DNA of 64,000 nucleotides from Linnemannia schmuckeri. Its lineage: Eukaryota; Mortierellomycota; Mortierellomycetes; Mortierellales; Mortierellaceae. The notes beneath the pieces were generated by a model. It was not told the origin of the DNA and did not search any database. It saw only the letters and a list, made by a program, of their open reading frames with translations. Location of the stretch: the NCBI GenBank assembly GCA_029449235.1, contig JANATG010000005.1, positions 2,542,001 through 2,606,000 of the forward strand, in the 5' to 3' direction. Positions within the stretch are counted from its first letter, which is position 1, and each line of letters starts with the position of its first letter. Positions 10,724-21,198 of this stretch are shown piece by piece. Made by a program: the position numbers and the translations under genes.

Positions 10724-11478
10724 GGTTGTTTTTCAGACGGACAAGTGGTGGAATGAGAGTGATTGAGAGGAAGCGAATCGAGAATGCAAATGAGAATGAG
10801 CGAGAAATTAAAGAACGAAAAGTTATCTGCACCAAGGTTTTTATGAGACCATATGTTTTTTATTGCTTCGCCATGAAATGTAAGAACCTCCTTCCTCTCC
10901 CATGCCCTTCCCTCATGGGCTCAGCTTGTCCTTATTGGTTTATTTTGCGTGCAGATACAAACTGCAATTGCCTTTGGGCAGCTTCAAATCTTGACTGCAG
11001 AGCATGCACTGCCTGCTTTACGCCAAACACATTGGAAAGAAGAACGAAAATATACATTCAGGACACGCATGCTCTCAACAAATGAACAAACAAGCATGTG
11101 AGGAATGCGTTCATTTCTGCATAAAGGAAGGAGGACTGAACATTTTCAATTAAAAATTTTGAGCAATTTGAGCTCGCGTTGCGGTTAGACGGTAAGGTGC
11201 TGCTTTCTGCAGCTTTGCTGTGCATGCCCCCAGTCAAACCCACCCCTTAATACATCCTGGCCTTTCTGCATGGATCTCATACCGAGATGGACATCATCAA
11301 CACTAACAGCTAACCGACTTGAATATCAATCAAATAGGTCAGACCCAATTATCTGTTTCCCTTTTTGCTCGTAAGAAGAAAAAAAAAACAAAGAAAAAAG
11401 AAGTGCAAAAAGCGACGAACAAGCAAGACGGATTGTGATCTTGCTCTCAATGGCATGAAATAATTATTAAATGATGAT
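10724..11478. other. Intergenic, no gene seen
   Basis: A- and G-rich leader of the minus-strand gene to the left, then unassigned sequence. Only short low-quality open frames are present. Confidence 0.4.
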
Positions 11479-11935
11479 TTATTGCATCTGTATGGACAAA
11501 ATGACACAGTGCAAGTCCTTACTCGAATGCGGATGTAGACAGACGGATAGTAGTTTACGCCGCAAGCTCAACAAACATTTTGCCGCGGCATACTCTCTCA
11601 GAGAAACATGAGCAGGAAGAGTAGAGGGTAAAGAAGTAAGTGATTGCCACAGACTGTCAAGCATATATGTAGCAAGAGTTCCCACGACCGAACGGTCCGG
11701 ATAGAACTCGCCAGGCTGCATATATCGCAAACGACCATGCAGAGCTCGCATAAGGTAGGCATGGGGAGACTTTGAAGGCGGAGCATCCTCAAGCGGTTCA
11801 AAAGTGCAGCGCGAATCTTTCTCGGTTTGTGGAAGGCCGGAGAAGACAAATTACAGCACAGTAAAGTACTCAACATAGTACAAATACTCGTCGACAACGG
11901 CATCAACAATGGGTTCATGAAAAGCACCGTCGTTC
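11479..11935 (-). pseudogene. Unidentified coding relic
   Basis: On the minus strand a protein-like stretch reads MRALHGRLRYMQPGEFYPDR and GTLATYMLDSLWQSL in one frame. A neighbouring frame upstream (near 11860-11935) reads AFHEPIVDAVVDEYLYYVEY and is closed by a TAA. The two could be exons of one gene or parts of a degraded one. I do not recognise the family. The amino-acid composition is balanced rather than low-complexity, which is the only reason for listing it. Confidence 0.25.
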
Positions 11936-12033
11936 GTGGTCAGAACTGCACAGACCCTCAGTAATGCAGCTCATAGTACAGCTAATTCAGTATATGCTCA
12001 AGGGAATCGAGCTCTGAAGCGAGAGAGATTTCT

Positions 12034-12531
12034 AATTGTACTTTAAGGGAGGGAAACCCACTTCATGTCTAACGTGACGATCTTTACTTTCTCAGCAAAT
12101 CCAAAGACAAAAGGAAAAAAAGAGCAGTACATTGAACCTCACAATCTTTTCGCTGAAACTTTCTCTGCGAGCTCTCAGCATTCATTCCTACTAAAAGACC
12201 CTCATGAACAATGCTTCCCTTCCCCAACCCGACCTTGGCTCGATGATGGCCAGATTGGCTCAGCAGGTTGACACTCTCACACAAGAGATCACTGTCCTTC
12301 GTTCCCTGCAACTGCAGTCCACAGGATCTACCGATCCCACCCTCATTCGTCAAACGACTCCTTTGCCTTTGAACCTTCCCAGCAGCTCCTTAAGTCTGGG
12401 ATCTAAAGTGCTCCACAAAAGTGATTCATCTTTTTGTGAATTCTGCTTGTTTTTTGAAATGTTCATTCACCAATGTTCCAACTGGCCCTCAGATTCCTGT
12501 CATTCATTCTCTTGATTCGCAGCCTCATTCA
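12034..12531 (+). repeat. Left arm of 0.5-kb inverted repeat
   Basis: This 498-bp arm is nearly identical to the reverse complement of 12727-13222. Each arm encodes the same 103-codon ORF (12204-12515 here), starting MNNASLPQPDLGSMMARLAQ and followed by a short coiled-coil-like VDTLTQEITVLRSLQ. A short amphipathic helix at the start resembles the N-terminus of retrotransposon Gag proteins, but that is inference. Confidence 0.85.
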
Positions 12532-12726
12532 TTACCACCTACCTTTTTTGCAGGGACCTCCATCGGCTCATCGCCGAAATTGAAATGCAGATCTTAGAGG
12601 GATCGCTTTTGTGGAAAATGCGGAACCAGTGCTTTTTTTTTGGGTCTACGGATTTTTGCTCTTTTAAGTCAACCCCAAACTGTAATCAACTGCTCTTCTT
12701 CTCCTTTATGACCTTTTGTCAGAGTT
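12532..12726. other. 195-bp spacer between inverted arms
   Basis: Unique sequence between the two arms. One frame contains FCGKCG, a possible remnant of a zinc knuckle, which would suit a Gag origin, but the evidence is thin. Confidence 0.4.
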
Positions 12727-13222
12727 TGAATGAGGCTGCGAATCAAGAGAATGAATGACAGGAATCTGAGGGCCAGTTGGAACATTGGTGAATGAACATT
12801 TCAAAAAACAAGCAGAATTCACAAAAAGATGAATCACTTTTGTGGAGCACTTTAGATCCCAGACTTAAGGAGCTGCTGGGAAGGTTCAAAGGCAAAGGAG
12901 TCGTTTGACGAATGAGGGTGGGATCGGTAGATCCTGTGGACTGCAGTTGCAGGGAACGAAGGACAGTGATCTCTTGTGTGAGAGTGTCAACCTGCTGAGC
13001 CAATCTGGCCATCATCGAGCCAAGGTCGGGTTGGGGAAGGGAAGCATTGTTCATGAGGGTCTTTTAGTAGGAATGAATGCTGAGAGCTCGCAGAGAAAGT
13101 TTCAGCGAAAAGATTGTGAGGTTCTATGTGCTGCTCTTTTTTTCCTTTTGTCTTTGGATTTGCTGAGAAAGTAAAGATCGTCACGTTAGACATGAAGAGG
13201 GTTTCCCTCTCGAAGTACAATT
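12727..13222 (-). repeat. Right arm of 0.5-kb inverted repeat
   Basis: Reverse-complement copy of 12034-12531, with the same 103-codon ORF on the minus strand (12743-13054). Small differences between the arms lie at their outer ends (for example around 13125). On the minus strand an LTR-like sequence (13239-13383) lies just upstream, so this copy probably represents the original orientation and the left arm an inverted duplicate. Confidence 0.85.
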
Positions 13223-13238
13223 TGGTTGAAAGGGACAG

Positions 13239-13383
13239 TGTTAGCTGACACTCGTTTTCAATGTGTGTGCGTCGAGCGAAATTTTGTTTATTAAAGGAGC
13301 AAGCAACCAGCATATATCCATATCAACTGAGTGTGCAACAATCGCTCTATCTCACCGTTCTTCGAATCTGTGATCCTGCAACA
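13239..13383 (-). mobile_element. Candidate LTR of a retroelement remnant
   Basis: On the minus strand this 145-bp segment starts TGTTGCAGGATCACAG and ends GTCAGCTAACA. It has TGTT...AACA terminal symmetry and an internal AATAAA polyadenylation signal, and it lies 16 bp before the Gag-like arm. These are the expected features of a short LTR. No second LTR or flanking duplication was found, so the element is at best a fragment. Confidence 0.45.
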
Positions 13384-13462
13384 ATGCCTTCTCTCACTGC
13401 CCTTGATACCCCCTAATTCTACTTAATGCCTTTTCTCTGCCCTTGGTCCCTCCTTGATTTTC

Positions 13463-13545
13463 GATCCCTCCCTTATTTTTCTCAATCCCCCCCTTATTTT
13501 TCTCAATCCCCCCCTTATTTTTCTCGATCCCTCCCTTATTTTCTT
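13463..13545 (+). repeat. 21-bp tandem repeat
   Basis: About four units close to CCCTTATTTTTCTCAATCCC, slightly degenerate. Looser related sequence extends about 100 bp to each side. Confidence 0.75.
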
Positions 13546-14130
13546 GATGCCCTCTCTCTCTACCCTTGATTCCTCCTTTATTTTGTCCTAAAACCTTCTC
13601 TCTCTGCCCTTGATGCGCTTCTTTTTCTTCCTTTAGCCTTTCATTATCCTTTACAATTCACTGTTAGCGAGTAAACAATCATTACGTGCTCCATCTCAGG
13701 ATGGCAGGAAGAGCCAACATCGAAGAACCAAAAAGCAACATCTATATGAACGCTTGACACACAAGCCAGTTATCCTCCTTCTTGATCTTTGTTGTGTCCT
13801 TCATTTCTCAGTCTGCCTCTTTATTTTTTTTGGGTCCCTATTTCTTTTTTTCCTGGGGCAGCATAAAAGCGTTTCGAGGAGATGAAAACACACTTCAAAA
13901 GCCGTATGCCCCTTCACATCTCTTTGCCGGCGCGCAGTACATCCTGCATACCCTGCACGGCCATCTCTTTTATCCTGTGACCCTTAGAATTCATGCTGCT
14001 TATTTTTAGAAGTAGGGCCGGAAGTTGCTCTGCTGTCATTGGCTTTTCCGATTCCCTTTTGATGCAACTCTCCGAGATAGTATCATGCCATAAAGGACAA
14101 GGATGAGTTGGCTCAGGGGAAGGATCTGCA
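13546..14130. other. Intergenic, upstream region of the 14559 gene
   Basis: No gene seen; pyrimidine-rich sequence leads into the TATA box at 14137. Confidence 0.4.
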
Positions 14131-14136
14131 TTCCTG

Positions 14137-14144
14137 TATAAAAG
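14137..14144 (+). promoter_or_regulatory. TATA box of the small secreted-protein gene
   Basis: TATAAAAG about 420 bp before the start codon at 14559. The distance is explained by a likely 5'-UTR intron at 14389-14557 (GTAAGA donor, TTCAG acceptor two bases before the ATG). Confidence 0.6.
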
Positions 14145-14558
14145 GGTCGCGCCGTTAAACTGCTGGTACAAAACTCAACCTTCTCTTTCTTAGTACGTAC
14201 AACGCTTGCTCCCCACTCACTTTTCTTGCCCTGCTCTACGCGCCCCAAAACCAAGTACACAAGCAGGTCCAGTATCACTTGGCCGTCCCCTATCTCCACA
14301 TTTGCCACTCACTTCCTTGGTTCGTTTCGAAAGCCGTCCCTTCTTCACTACGACCAAAAAACAATTTACCCACTCAAAGTCTCTACAGGTAAGAAAGAAC
14401 TGTATGAAGGACGGCTGCAGCATTAGTATGCTCGCGGAAATGTGAAATATTTTGGCAAAACATTTTGTTTTATGATTTTGGTAAAGCTCAACGTTAACTA
14501 ACACTCCCTCTCCTCTTTTTTTTTTTCCTACCTTGTCTTCTATGTCAATCTGTTCAGG

Positions 14559-14957
14559 ATGAAAATCACTTTGGCTTGTTTGGCGGCTCTGGTTCTGCCA
14601 TATGTAGCTCTTGCTGACCACTATATCTGTGCTCGATTATTCGAGCCTCTTGGTGGTCAAATGGTCCATGTCGTTATCTTTGGCCACGACAAGTCCGTCA
14701 TTATGAGGGAGTCGAAGAACTTCTTCATGGCCGATCATTTCACTATCACGAACAGTCGAGGCAGGTTCGATACGCAGAGAAGCTTTAAGGCTTGGTCAGC
14801 TGCTTTTGATGGCCAAGACTGGGGTTCGTTTGACTTTCAAGATACTTACGAAAAACTCGCCTCGACCTATGGGGTTGGGTGTTATGGCAGTAGCGAGTAT
14901 TGCTCGGGGAGTAGCCAGGACGCTCTTCACAAACAGTGTTATGATCTTTTAGGATAG
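14559..14957 (+). CDS. Small secreted protein, 132 aa
   Basis: Starts MKITLACLAALVLPYVALAD, a classical signal peptide probably cut after ALA. The mature part is about 113 residues with four cysteines in its C-terminal half (VGCYG, EYCSG, KQCYD) plus one near the start (YICAR), and it contains several aromatic motifs (WGSFDFQDTY). A TATA box and a 5'-UTR intron ending at 14557 support real transcription; the ATG lies two bases after the acceptor. No membrane segment follows the signal peptide. The family is not recognised. Candidate roles are an apoplastic effector, an antimicrobial or a surface protein. The neighbouring loci are F-box relics and repeats and give no functional hint. Confidence 0.75.
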   Translation: MKITLACLAALVLPYVALADHYICARLFEPLGGQMVHVVIFGHDKSVIMRESKNFFMADHFTITNSRGRFDTQRSFKAWSAAFDGQDWGSFDFQDTYEKLASTYGVGCYGSSEYCSGSSQDALHKQCYDLLG

Positions 14958-15119
14958 TGGCATCCCTATAACGTTATCCATAGAAGGTTAGTTCCACTTT
15001 ACACCATGTCCCCCCAAAACGACCCAACTCAGGGTGCTTGCTCTGGATTTCTGTTTTGACTGGTAAAGAAATAAAAGGCACAAGGCACACTGCACGAGAA
15101 CGACCTCACTCTGGACGGA

Positions 15120-15741
15120 TAGCATTAATTATGCTCGAATCTCGGCCAAGGACTTTATCGATCCGGATCTGTTTAGTGATTCCTTCACGACGTGGCCGTG
15201 TAAGTCCCCTATTAGGATGTTCCATGTCCGGACTGGAGGGATCCCTAGACCAAGCATTACTCTTTCTCGCGTCTCCCAAGAGCGTCCCACAGGTCAGATA
15301 CAGGACTTCCAGTATCAAGTGTATGAATGCCTCGTTCAATTTTACGCCTCTGTTACGACTGGAACTCGGCATCCAAGGTGTTGGAAATGACTGTGATAGT
15401 AGTCACACTTTTTCCATACCAAGATATCAAAGATAACCGGGGCAATCATCGCTGCTGTCTCTCCATATCGCTCAACAGTGGGTTGCGCATCCTGGAAGGA
15501 CTGAAGGAATTACGAGAGGTGAGCGTGACATATATGACAATGTCGATCGGGGAGAAGGAGGTTCGCTGGATGGTAGAGAGCTGGCCCAGACTGGAGGCTC
15601 TCTGTGGGTTGAATGACTGCTCTGAGTACTATGTGGTGAGGGTGGCAGGTAAGTTGTGTATTGGCTGAGGACGTATCATCCGCGTATTTATCAAGAGGCG
15701 AGCGAGGATGTTTGTGAGTGGCATGAGGCGAGCGGCGGGTG
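15120..15741 (+). pseudogene. C-terminal relic of subfamily-2 F-box/LRR gene
   Basis: Only the last third of the gene is left. Segments matching the intact gene at 5627-7504 appear in changing frames: ISAKDFIDPDL, FHVRTGGIPRPSI, then SGLRILEGLKELREVSV, VRWMVESWPRLEALCGL and finally YHPRIYQEAS. Stops and frameshifts separate them. No F-box is present upstream, so the 5' part was deleted or never copied. Confidence 0.75.
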
Positions 15742-17079
15742 AGGAAGAGGAATGTGTTGTGAGATGATGAGATAGAAGAAAAGTGACAGTCGATCGATTG
15801 TCCTTGAGAGGGAGGCAATAGGCGTTGCCACAAGCATAGGTGTCAGTTTGCCAGACTTTGTCAAATGGAAAGGTAGCCTGATCTCTGTATGGGTTCATTC
15901 ATGCTGCATTTTTATTTCTTTTTTGTGTTTCATCGCTTTTTCTCTTCGACCAGGAACAGGAACCCTATCAATTTCCACCGCCTTTGATCAATCCAAAAGG
16001 ATCCGCTAATTTTCAAGTCGTACCATTTCTTTCGCTCAATTTTCGCTGTTTTTCTTTTATTTCTTTACTTCACCCAACAGACAACAACCTTCCAAGAACT
16101 GACAAAGGAGAAAGAGCCTCTTTCTCGCTGTTCGTTGAACTTACTCGTTGGTCTTTGGAGTAAACAAAAGGATATTCTTTTTAGACAGAATAGTGCGAAG
16201 TTTACCGAAAAAAAAATTAAAAAAAGCGTACACAAAAAAAACAATCAAGGCGTAAATAAAGATATGACTCCTTTTCCAATACAGAGTACCGGACCCCCCG
16301 CTCAACTAGTGTCAACCTGTAACTCATCCTTCTCCCCCTTCTCTACTTATGAAGATATGGGAAGGGAGTGGTCACAACGACATTCCATACCTGATCAAAA
16401 AAAAACATGGGTGTTACCGAGAAAAATTGTGGCCCAACCAACTGTACTCCGCCTTTGAGTATTCTCGCGTGTGCACAGACGTCGCCCAGATCTTCAAAAA
16501 AAAAAAGACCAATATCTCGTCCCATCTCACCGCATGTGCGACGTTCTGCAATCCTTTCAAGAATGTAAAACATGGACAGATTTCTGTACCAACAGCTCAT
16601 TTTCAAACCTTTACTCTCTGTCGGCTTTCTTTCAACTTTTTAGTGTCGCTTTTTGCCACCATTTCCCATTTCTTGTTTCATCTCCTTGGCTTATTTTGCG
16701 CTTGTCCCTCTTTCTCTCTTCCTAACTCCCTCTATCTTTTCTCCTCGCAGAAGTCATACATTCACTAGGAATGTATGTAACAATATTACCAAACCTACTT
16801 CTACTCCTGCTCCTGCTACTGTTCCTGCTGCTCCTCCTCCTGTCATGTCTCCTGTTGAACAGAGGCTGCATCCTGTAGTTCAAAGTTGAGTGATGCAACA
16901 ACAAGACAAAGTTGGAGACCAAATATACAAAAAACGATACCAACAGACCAACAAACAAAAAAAGCAAGCGAGAGGAAATGAGAATGAATAGGTTGATCTC
17001 GTCTGTTGTGCTTTTATTTGGTCCATCCTCTATCGGAAGTTAGTGTGCAAAGAATGCAAAGGGTGCCAACCTTTTTGAG
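15742..17079. other. Intergenic, low-complexity sequence
   Basis: No convincing gene. A Pro/Ala-rich stretch on the plus strand around 16780-16880 (PAPATVPAAPPPV) could be the tail of a lost surface-protein gene. Confidence 0.35.
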
Positions 17080-17188
17080 CCATTGCTATTGTCATTGCTT
17101 TATCAACACGAATTTATTGAGCCAGGTCGTGGGTCGTCAGGTTTGAACTGGCGGCGCCTTCCAGCTCGGAGAAGTCAAATATCGACAT
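17080..17188 (-). pseudogene. N-terminal F-box relic
   Basis: The minus strand from the ATG ending at 17188 reads MSIFDFSELEG, then NLTTHDLAQ, a stop, and IRVDKA. This matches the opening of subfamily-2 F-box genes (MSIFHIPEL, then LSTQDLVHFCLVNRTWN). Upstream sequence is pyrimidine-rich like the leaders of intact members. Nothing recognisable follows, so this is an isolated gene start. Confidence 0.5.
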
Positions 17189-17858
17189 GGAAGAAGGTTG
17201 AAGGAGAGTAGTGTGTATGGTAGGTGAGGAGGAAGAAGGGAATACGAAAAAATACGGAGGGAATAGGAATAAGAGGTGAGAGGTAAGAGAAAGTGGTTGT
17301 CTGGATGTCGTGAATAGGAAAAAAAGGCGATTGTGAATGCGGTGGCTTTGTGAATGGAGAGGAGGGGAGGGTAGAATGGCAGAGTTTGAATGCAGAAGAG
17401 TAGTGAGATGATAAGAAAAGGGAAGAAGGGCAATGTTTTAAAAAGAACAGTTGTTACTCCTGGGGCCTTGTATTTGTTCCCAGGAGCTAACTTGACTCAC
17501 TCTGTCTTTATTCCCACTTGAGGGGGGTGGCGAACCTTATTTTGACTGGAAGTTAATTAGTGGTCAAATAACTAGAGGTGCGAGCAGATTTCATTTTTTT
17601 TGTCAATTATCAGTCATTCGTATAACAATTTTTCTGTTATTGACAATAATAAGTCACTTGCTCGCACTACTACAAATAATGCAGAGGCAGAGAGAGTAAA
17701 GAAAACAGTAAATATACAAGCATGCCATACATCCTTCTTTTTATTATTCACCAGATGTTACGACCACACATCTTCAGTTTAAACTGGGGGCACCTATCAC
17801 ACAACAATTCTGAGCTTCAATCTCGACGTTCACAGAATAACAAAACCCGCTCAGCTGT
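17189..17858. other. Intergenic, no gene seen
   Basis: Leader of the F-box relic to the left, followed by sequence with no credible ORF. A weak inverted repeat (CTCCTGGG / CCCAGGAG) lies near 17457-17490. Confidence 0.35.
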
Positions 17859-19676
17859 CTAAACTTGGGTCCCGCCCAAAGCCATCCAGTCAACCTCCAC
17901 ACTAATCAACGTCGCCATCCGCATAATATCCAAGACCCTCAACTCCTCCAATGTCTCCAACAATTCAAGCCCGCTTCTTAGACTCATCTCCAGACAATTG
18001 TACAGATAATGTTCATCATCCCACCTCTCCAGATTCGACGCAGTATACGTTAACTTGCACTCGTCCTGAAAATCCCAATCCTCATATCCCAATTCCAAGT
18101 GCTCCAGCTGAGTCAACCTTGCAAGACGTTCGTAGATTTGCCGTTGATATTCCTGGTCCTGGCTTGGGAAGGACTCTTCCAGCACCGTTCCATGCGGCAA
18201 GGGGCATCCGTGAAAGGTCTCAGTGAGATCTGTGTCTTGGGATCCCTGCAACCTTGGATCAGAAATCCTTCATCGTTGACTCAAATAGCCGAGGCTTGAG
18301 CTGACCGATCGTTGGATTTAGGTCAATAAATTCGTCCGCCAGCAAAAATGGCATGCTATCATCCAGGAACGGGTTCTCGCTCAAGGCTACAATGATGTAC
18401 GGGCTTGGGCTGGAGGCAAGGATCTCGAGCATCTGTGCACTTTTCATTTTAGCCCTTTCAGGTAAATCGGACATTTTGAGAAACTCGAGCGTCAGGCAAG
18501 GGTGGAGTGTGATCAGAGCCTCGGCAGAATATTAACCCAGAAAGTCCACTTCAATCGATCGCCAGCCCGCACTACCGGCCGATAGCATAGACGCCAGATC
18601 AACAACCTGAACATTGCAGACGTCACCATGCAAGTTTATTTCGTCGAGGTTGGACAGACCGTCCTTGAAATCAACAGTGAGGAGACGAATGGTCGCTATG
18701 CAGACGAAACGAAGCTCCAGTCGTCTGAGAGACGCACACGCCACCAGGGCTGGGGCCAAACTTTCGTCAATCGAAGCAACGTGAAGTGAGTAGAGGTTCC
18801 TGCATCGGCCTAGGAACCGGGAGAATGAGAGTGGGTATAGGTCATTCTCCTCGCAAGTTACCTTCAACACTCTCATCGCTGGCAGCTGGCACATGTTTGG
18901 CTCATTTTCGTCGCCCCCTCTTATATTGCTGCTGCTTTTGCTGTCGCTCTTAGTACTTCCCTCATCCGCCTGGAGATGTTGATCAAAGTGTGGGTATCCA
19001 AAATGAAACCTCAACCCCTGCAGTCCAGCGGGCACCGTGAGAACAAAAATAGCGGAATAGGAGACTCTCCAAATGCGAAAGGTGACGGAAATGCGATCAC
19101 GAGTAACTTGAACGTCTCTGGGAGCCCCCAGTGCAAGATCTTCCTCCACCATGAGTGTCCCTTAATATCTGGATGACATATGTGTATGATTGACATTCGC
19201 AGGGACTGCAGGTTTGTGCATTTTCGGATGAGGTGCAACATGGGGTTCGGTGGCAGCGGTGAGGCCACAGATCCTGTTCCTGAAGATGCTAGTCGGGTGT
19301 TCACTCATGAGTGAGAGTACTGAATATCCAGGTTCTTAGGCCAATGGCAACAAATCGACAGAGGAAGCGACGATAATAAATACCCAGAGTCATAATACTC
19401 TCCCACCATAGGCGCAGAAGGGGGAAGCAGCCAGTGAGTAGAGCAATAGTCTGCGAGAACGAGGTGTGAAAAGAACACTCTGCGACGCAAAGTAATCCAC
19501 ATATTGTAGAATTCCCACTCAGGTAGTTCATATAGAAGCGAGGGGATAGTACGCCAAAGAAAAGGTATGAAAAGGATGTTCCAGGCTCTGTTGACGCGGA
19601 CGCATTGAGTCAGGTCACGGAGGGAGAGATGGGTGACCATTTGTTCGACCAACTCAGGGATGATGGGCGCCGACAT
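17859..19676 (-). pseudogene. F-box/LRR gene with stops and frameshifts
   Basis: Full-length wreck of a subfamily-2 gene. It opens MSAPIIPELVEQMVTHLSLR with F-box residues ending FLWRTI. Lesions are an in-frame TGA at 19305-19307, a frameshift near 19015 after FSRCPLDCRG, an in-frame TAA at 18532-18534 inside the segment equivalent to LLGSTSTEALL, a TGA in place of Arg near 18258 (STMKDF, stop, SKVAGIPR), and a frameshift just after that. Family landmarks remain: CTNLQSLRMS, CRNLYSLHV, LADEFIDLNP, YERLARLTQLEHLELG. Several independent lesions make function very unlikely. Confidence 0.82.
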
Positions 19677-21198
19677 GGCAAGAGGGAGAGAGTGAGAGGG
19701 CGAATGCGGTGGTTGGTAGTTGGATGAAGTTGTTGTTGATGAGTGAGTGATGGAAGAAGAGGGGGAAGGAGAGATAGACAAAGAAAGGGACACCTTTCTT
19801 TTCTCTTTTTTGGCTTCTTTTCGTTGTAAAGAGAACAGGGCACGTGCGAGAGTGTGTGGTTGACAAATGGTCGGAGAGATAGATAGTGGCGTTTTGTTCA
19901 CTGACGAATCGCTATGTGGCTCTAAGGAATAACGACAATGAAAAAAACATTTGATCAATGCTCCCTCTTGTTTCATTCTTTTTTTGTTCTTCAAGAAGAG
20001 ACATAAATCCCTCCTTTTCTCCATCTCTTCCTCTCAGTACCTCACCTAAAAGCCACACTCCTCCGTCCATATCCAAGGACACTCCTCATTCAACCACCTC
20101 ACGGCCAGATCCTCCACACCGCCTCCTTTACCAACATCATCATCCCCCTTGCGCTTGTTGTTCACCGCCATTCCTCGAACACTTTTCAGTTTCGGCCACT
20201 CTCACCATCCACTTCACCTCCTCCACTCCAACCGCCGACCCCGAGAGTTTTACCAAAGATTCTCATCTCCTTCAACGTTCGTAATAGATCCAACCCCTCT
20301 CGAGCGATATGTCACGGCTTTATCGATCATGTTTCGGGTAGAAATGTATTATGTTGCCGTTCGCGTCTACTTGATAACTTTCGTTGTCTTTCGGATCGTG
20401 GTCGAAATGCGTCAGGCCGAGATCTACTATGTGAAATCTGGATAAGTACTCGTACACTCGACATTCCGTGCCCTCACCACCTCTTTTTCTTGTGTCGACT
20501 ATTGTTCCTCTCGTATTACGGTATGTCCGTGCTCCTTGTTTTCACCCATCGCCACTGCCTGTTTGTGTATATGCTTAGGTTTCCTTTTTTTTCCTTGGAT
20601 CGGTAGAGGTCGACCTTGTAAACGATGGAAAATGAGAGTAGTGAATTGGGCGGAACAGAAAACCTATGTTGAGAGTACAAACGCAACGTGACGCCTACTT
20701 CAACGCGGGCGTTGATCAGCATTCTACGGATGTCAATCCATTCATGGAAAAGATATAATGGCATCAATTGAAGAATGGAGTTAGCTCGTCGCATGCTTGC
20801 ATCCCCTTGTCCCATTAATGAACCAAGGACACATGCATAAAAGTGTGCCTCCATTGATCGATCTTCCATCATCCCTATACCCTCTCATCCCCTTCTATTC
20901 GGCGATTCCTGTATCCCTTTCTTTCTCTCTCTCTCTTACACCCTCACAACCGCTCCCTCCCTGTTATTCTGCAAGACACAGGATATCATGGTTGCACAGC
21001 ATCAAAAATGGTGAGCCATGTTTTTTTGCACTCCTCGACGCCATCTCTGTTTTTCTTTGGGCATCTCTCGTTTGCTCATCTACTTTTTTCTCCTCCCCTC
21101 TTCCTCATCTCCTCTTTTCTTCCTCATCTCTCTCATCTCTCCTTCCCGACCCTCATCACTCATTCCGACGTCGCGACATCACACATCGGAACAACACC
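19677..21198. other. Intergenic between F-box relic and monooxygenase
   Basis: Contains the pyrimidine-rich leaders of both flanking loci. A 118-codon minus-strand ORF at 20516-20872 is not convincing. No transposon or RNA gene recognised. Confidence 0.4.

Noticed and set aside
13463..13545. Possible CRISPR-like array
   Set aside because: Units are contiguous without spacers and the genome is eukaryotic; it is a minisatellite.
20516..20872. 118-codon minus-strand ORF and a faint DIRRM-like resemblance to the F-box C-terminus
   Set aside because: The resemblance covers too few residues and no neighbouring family segment supports it.
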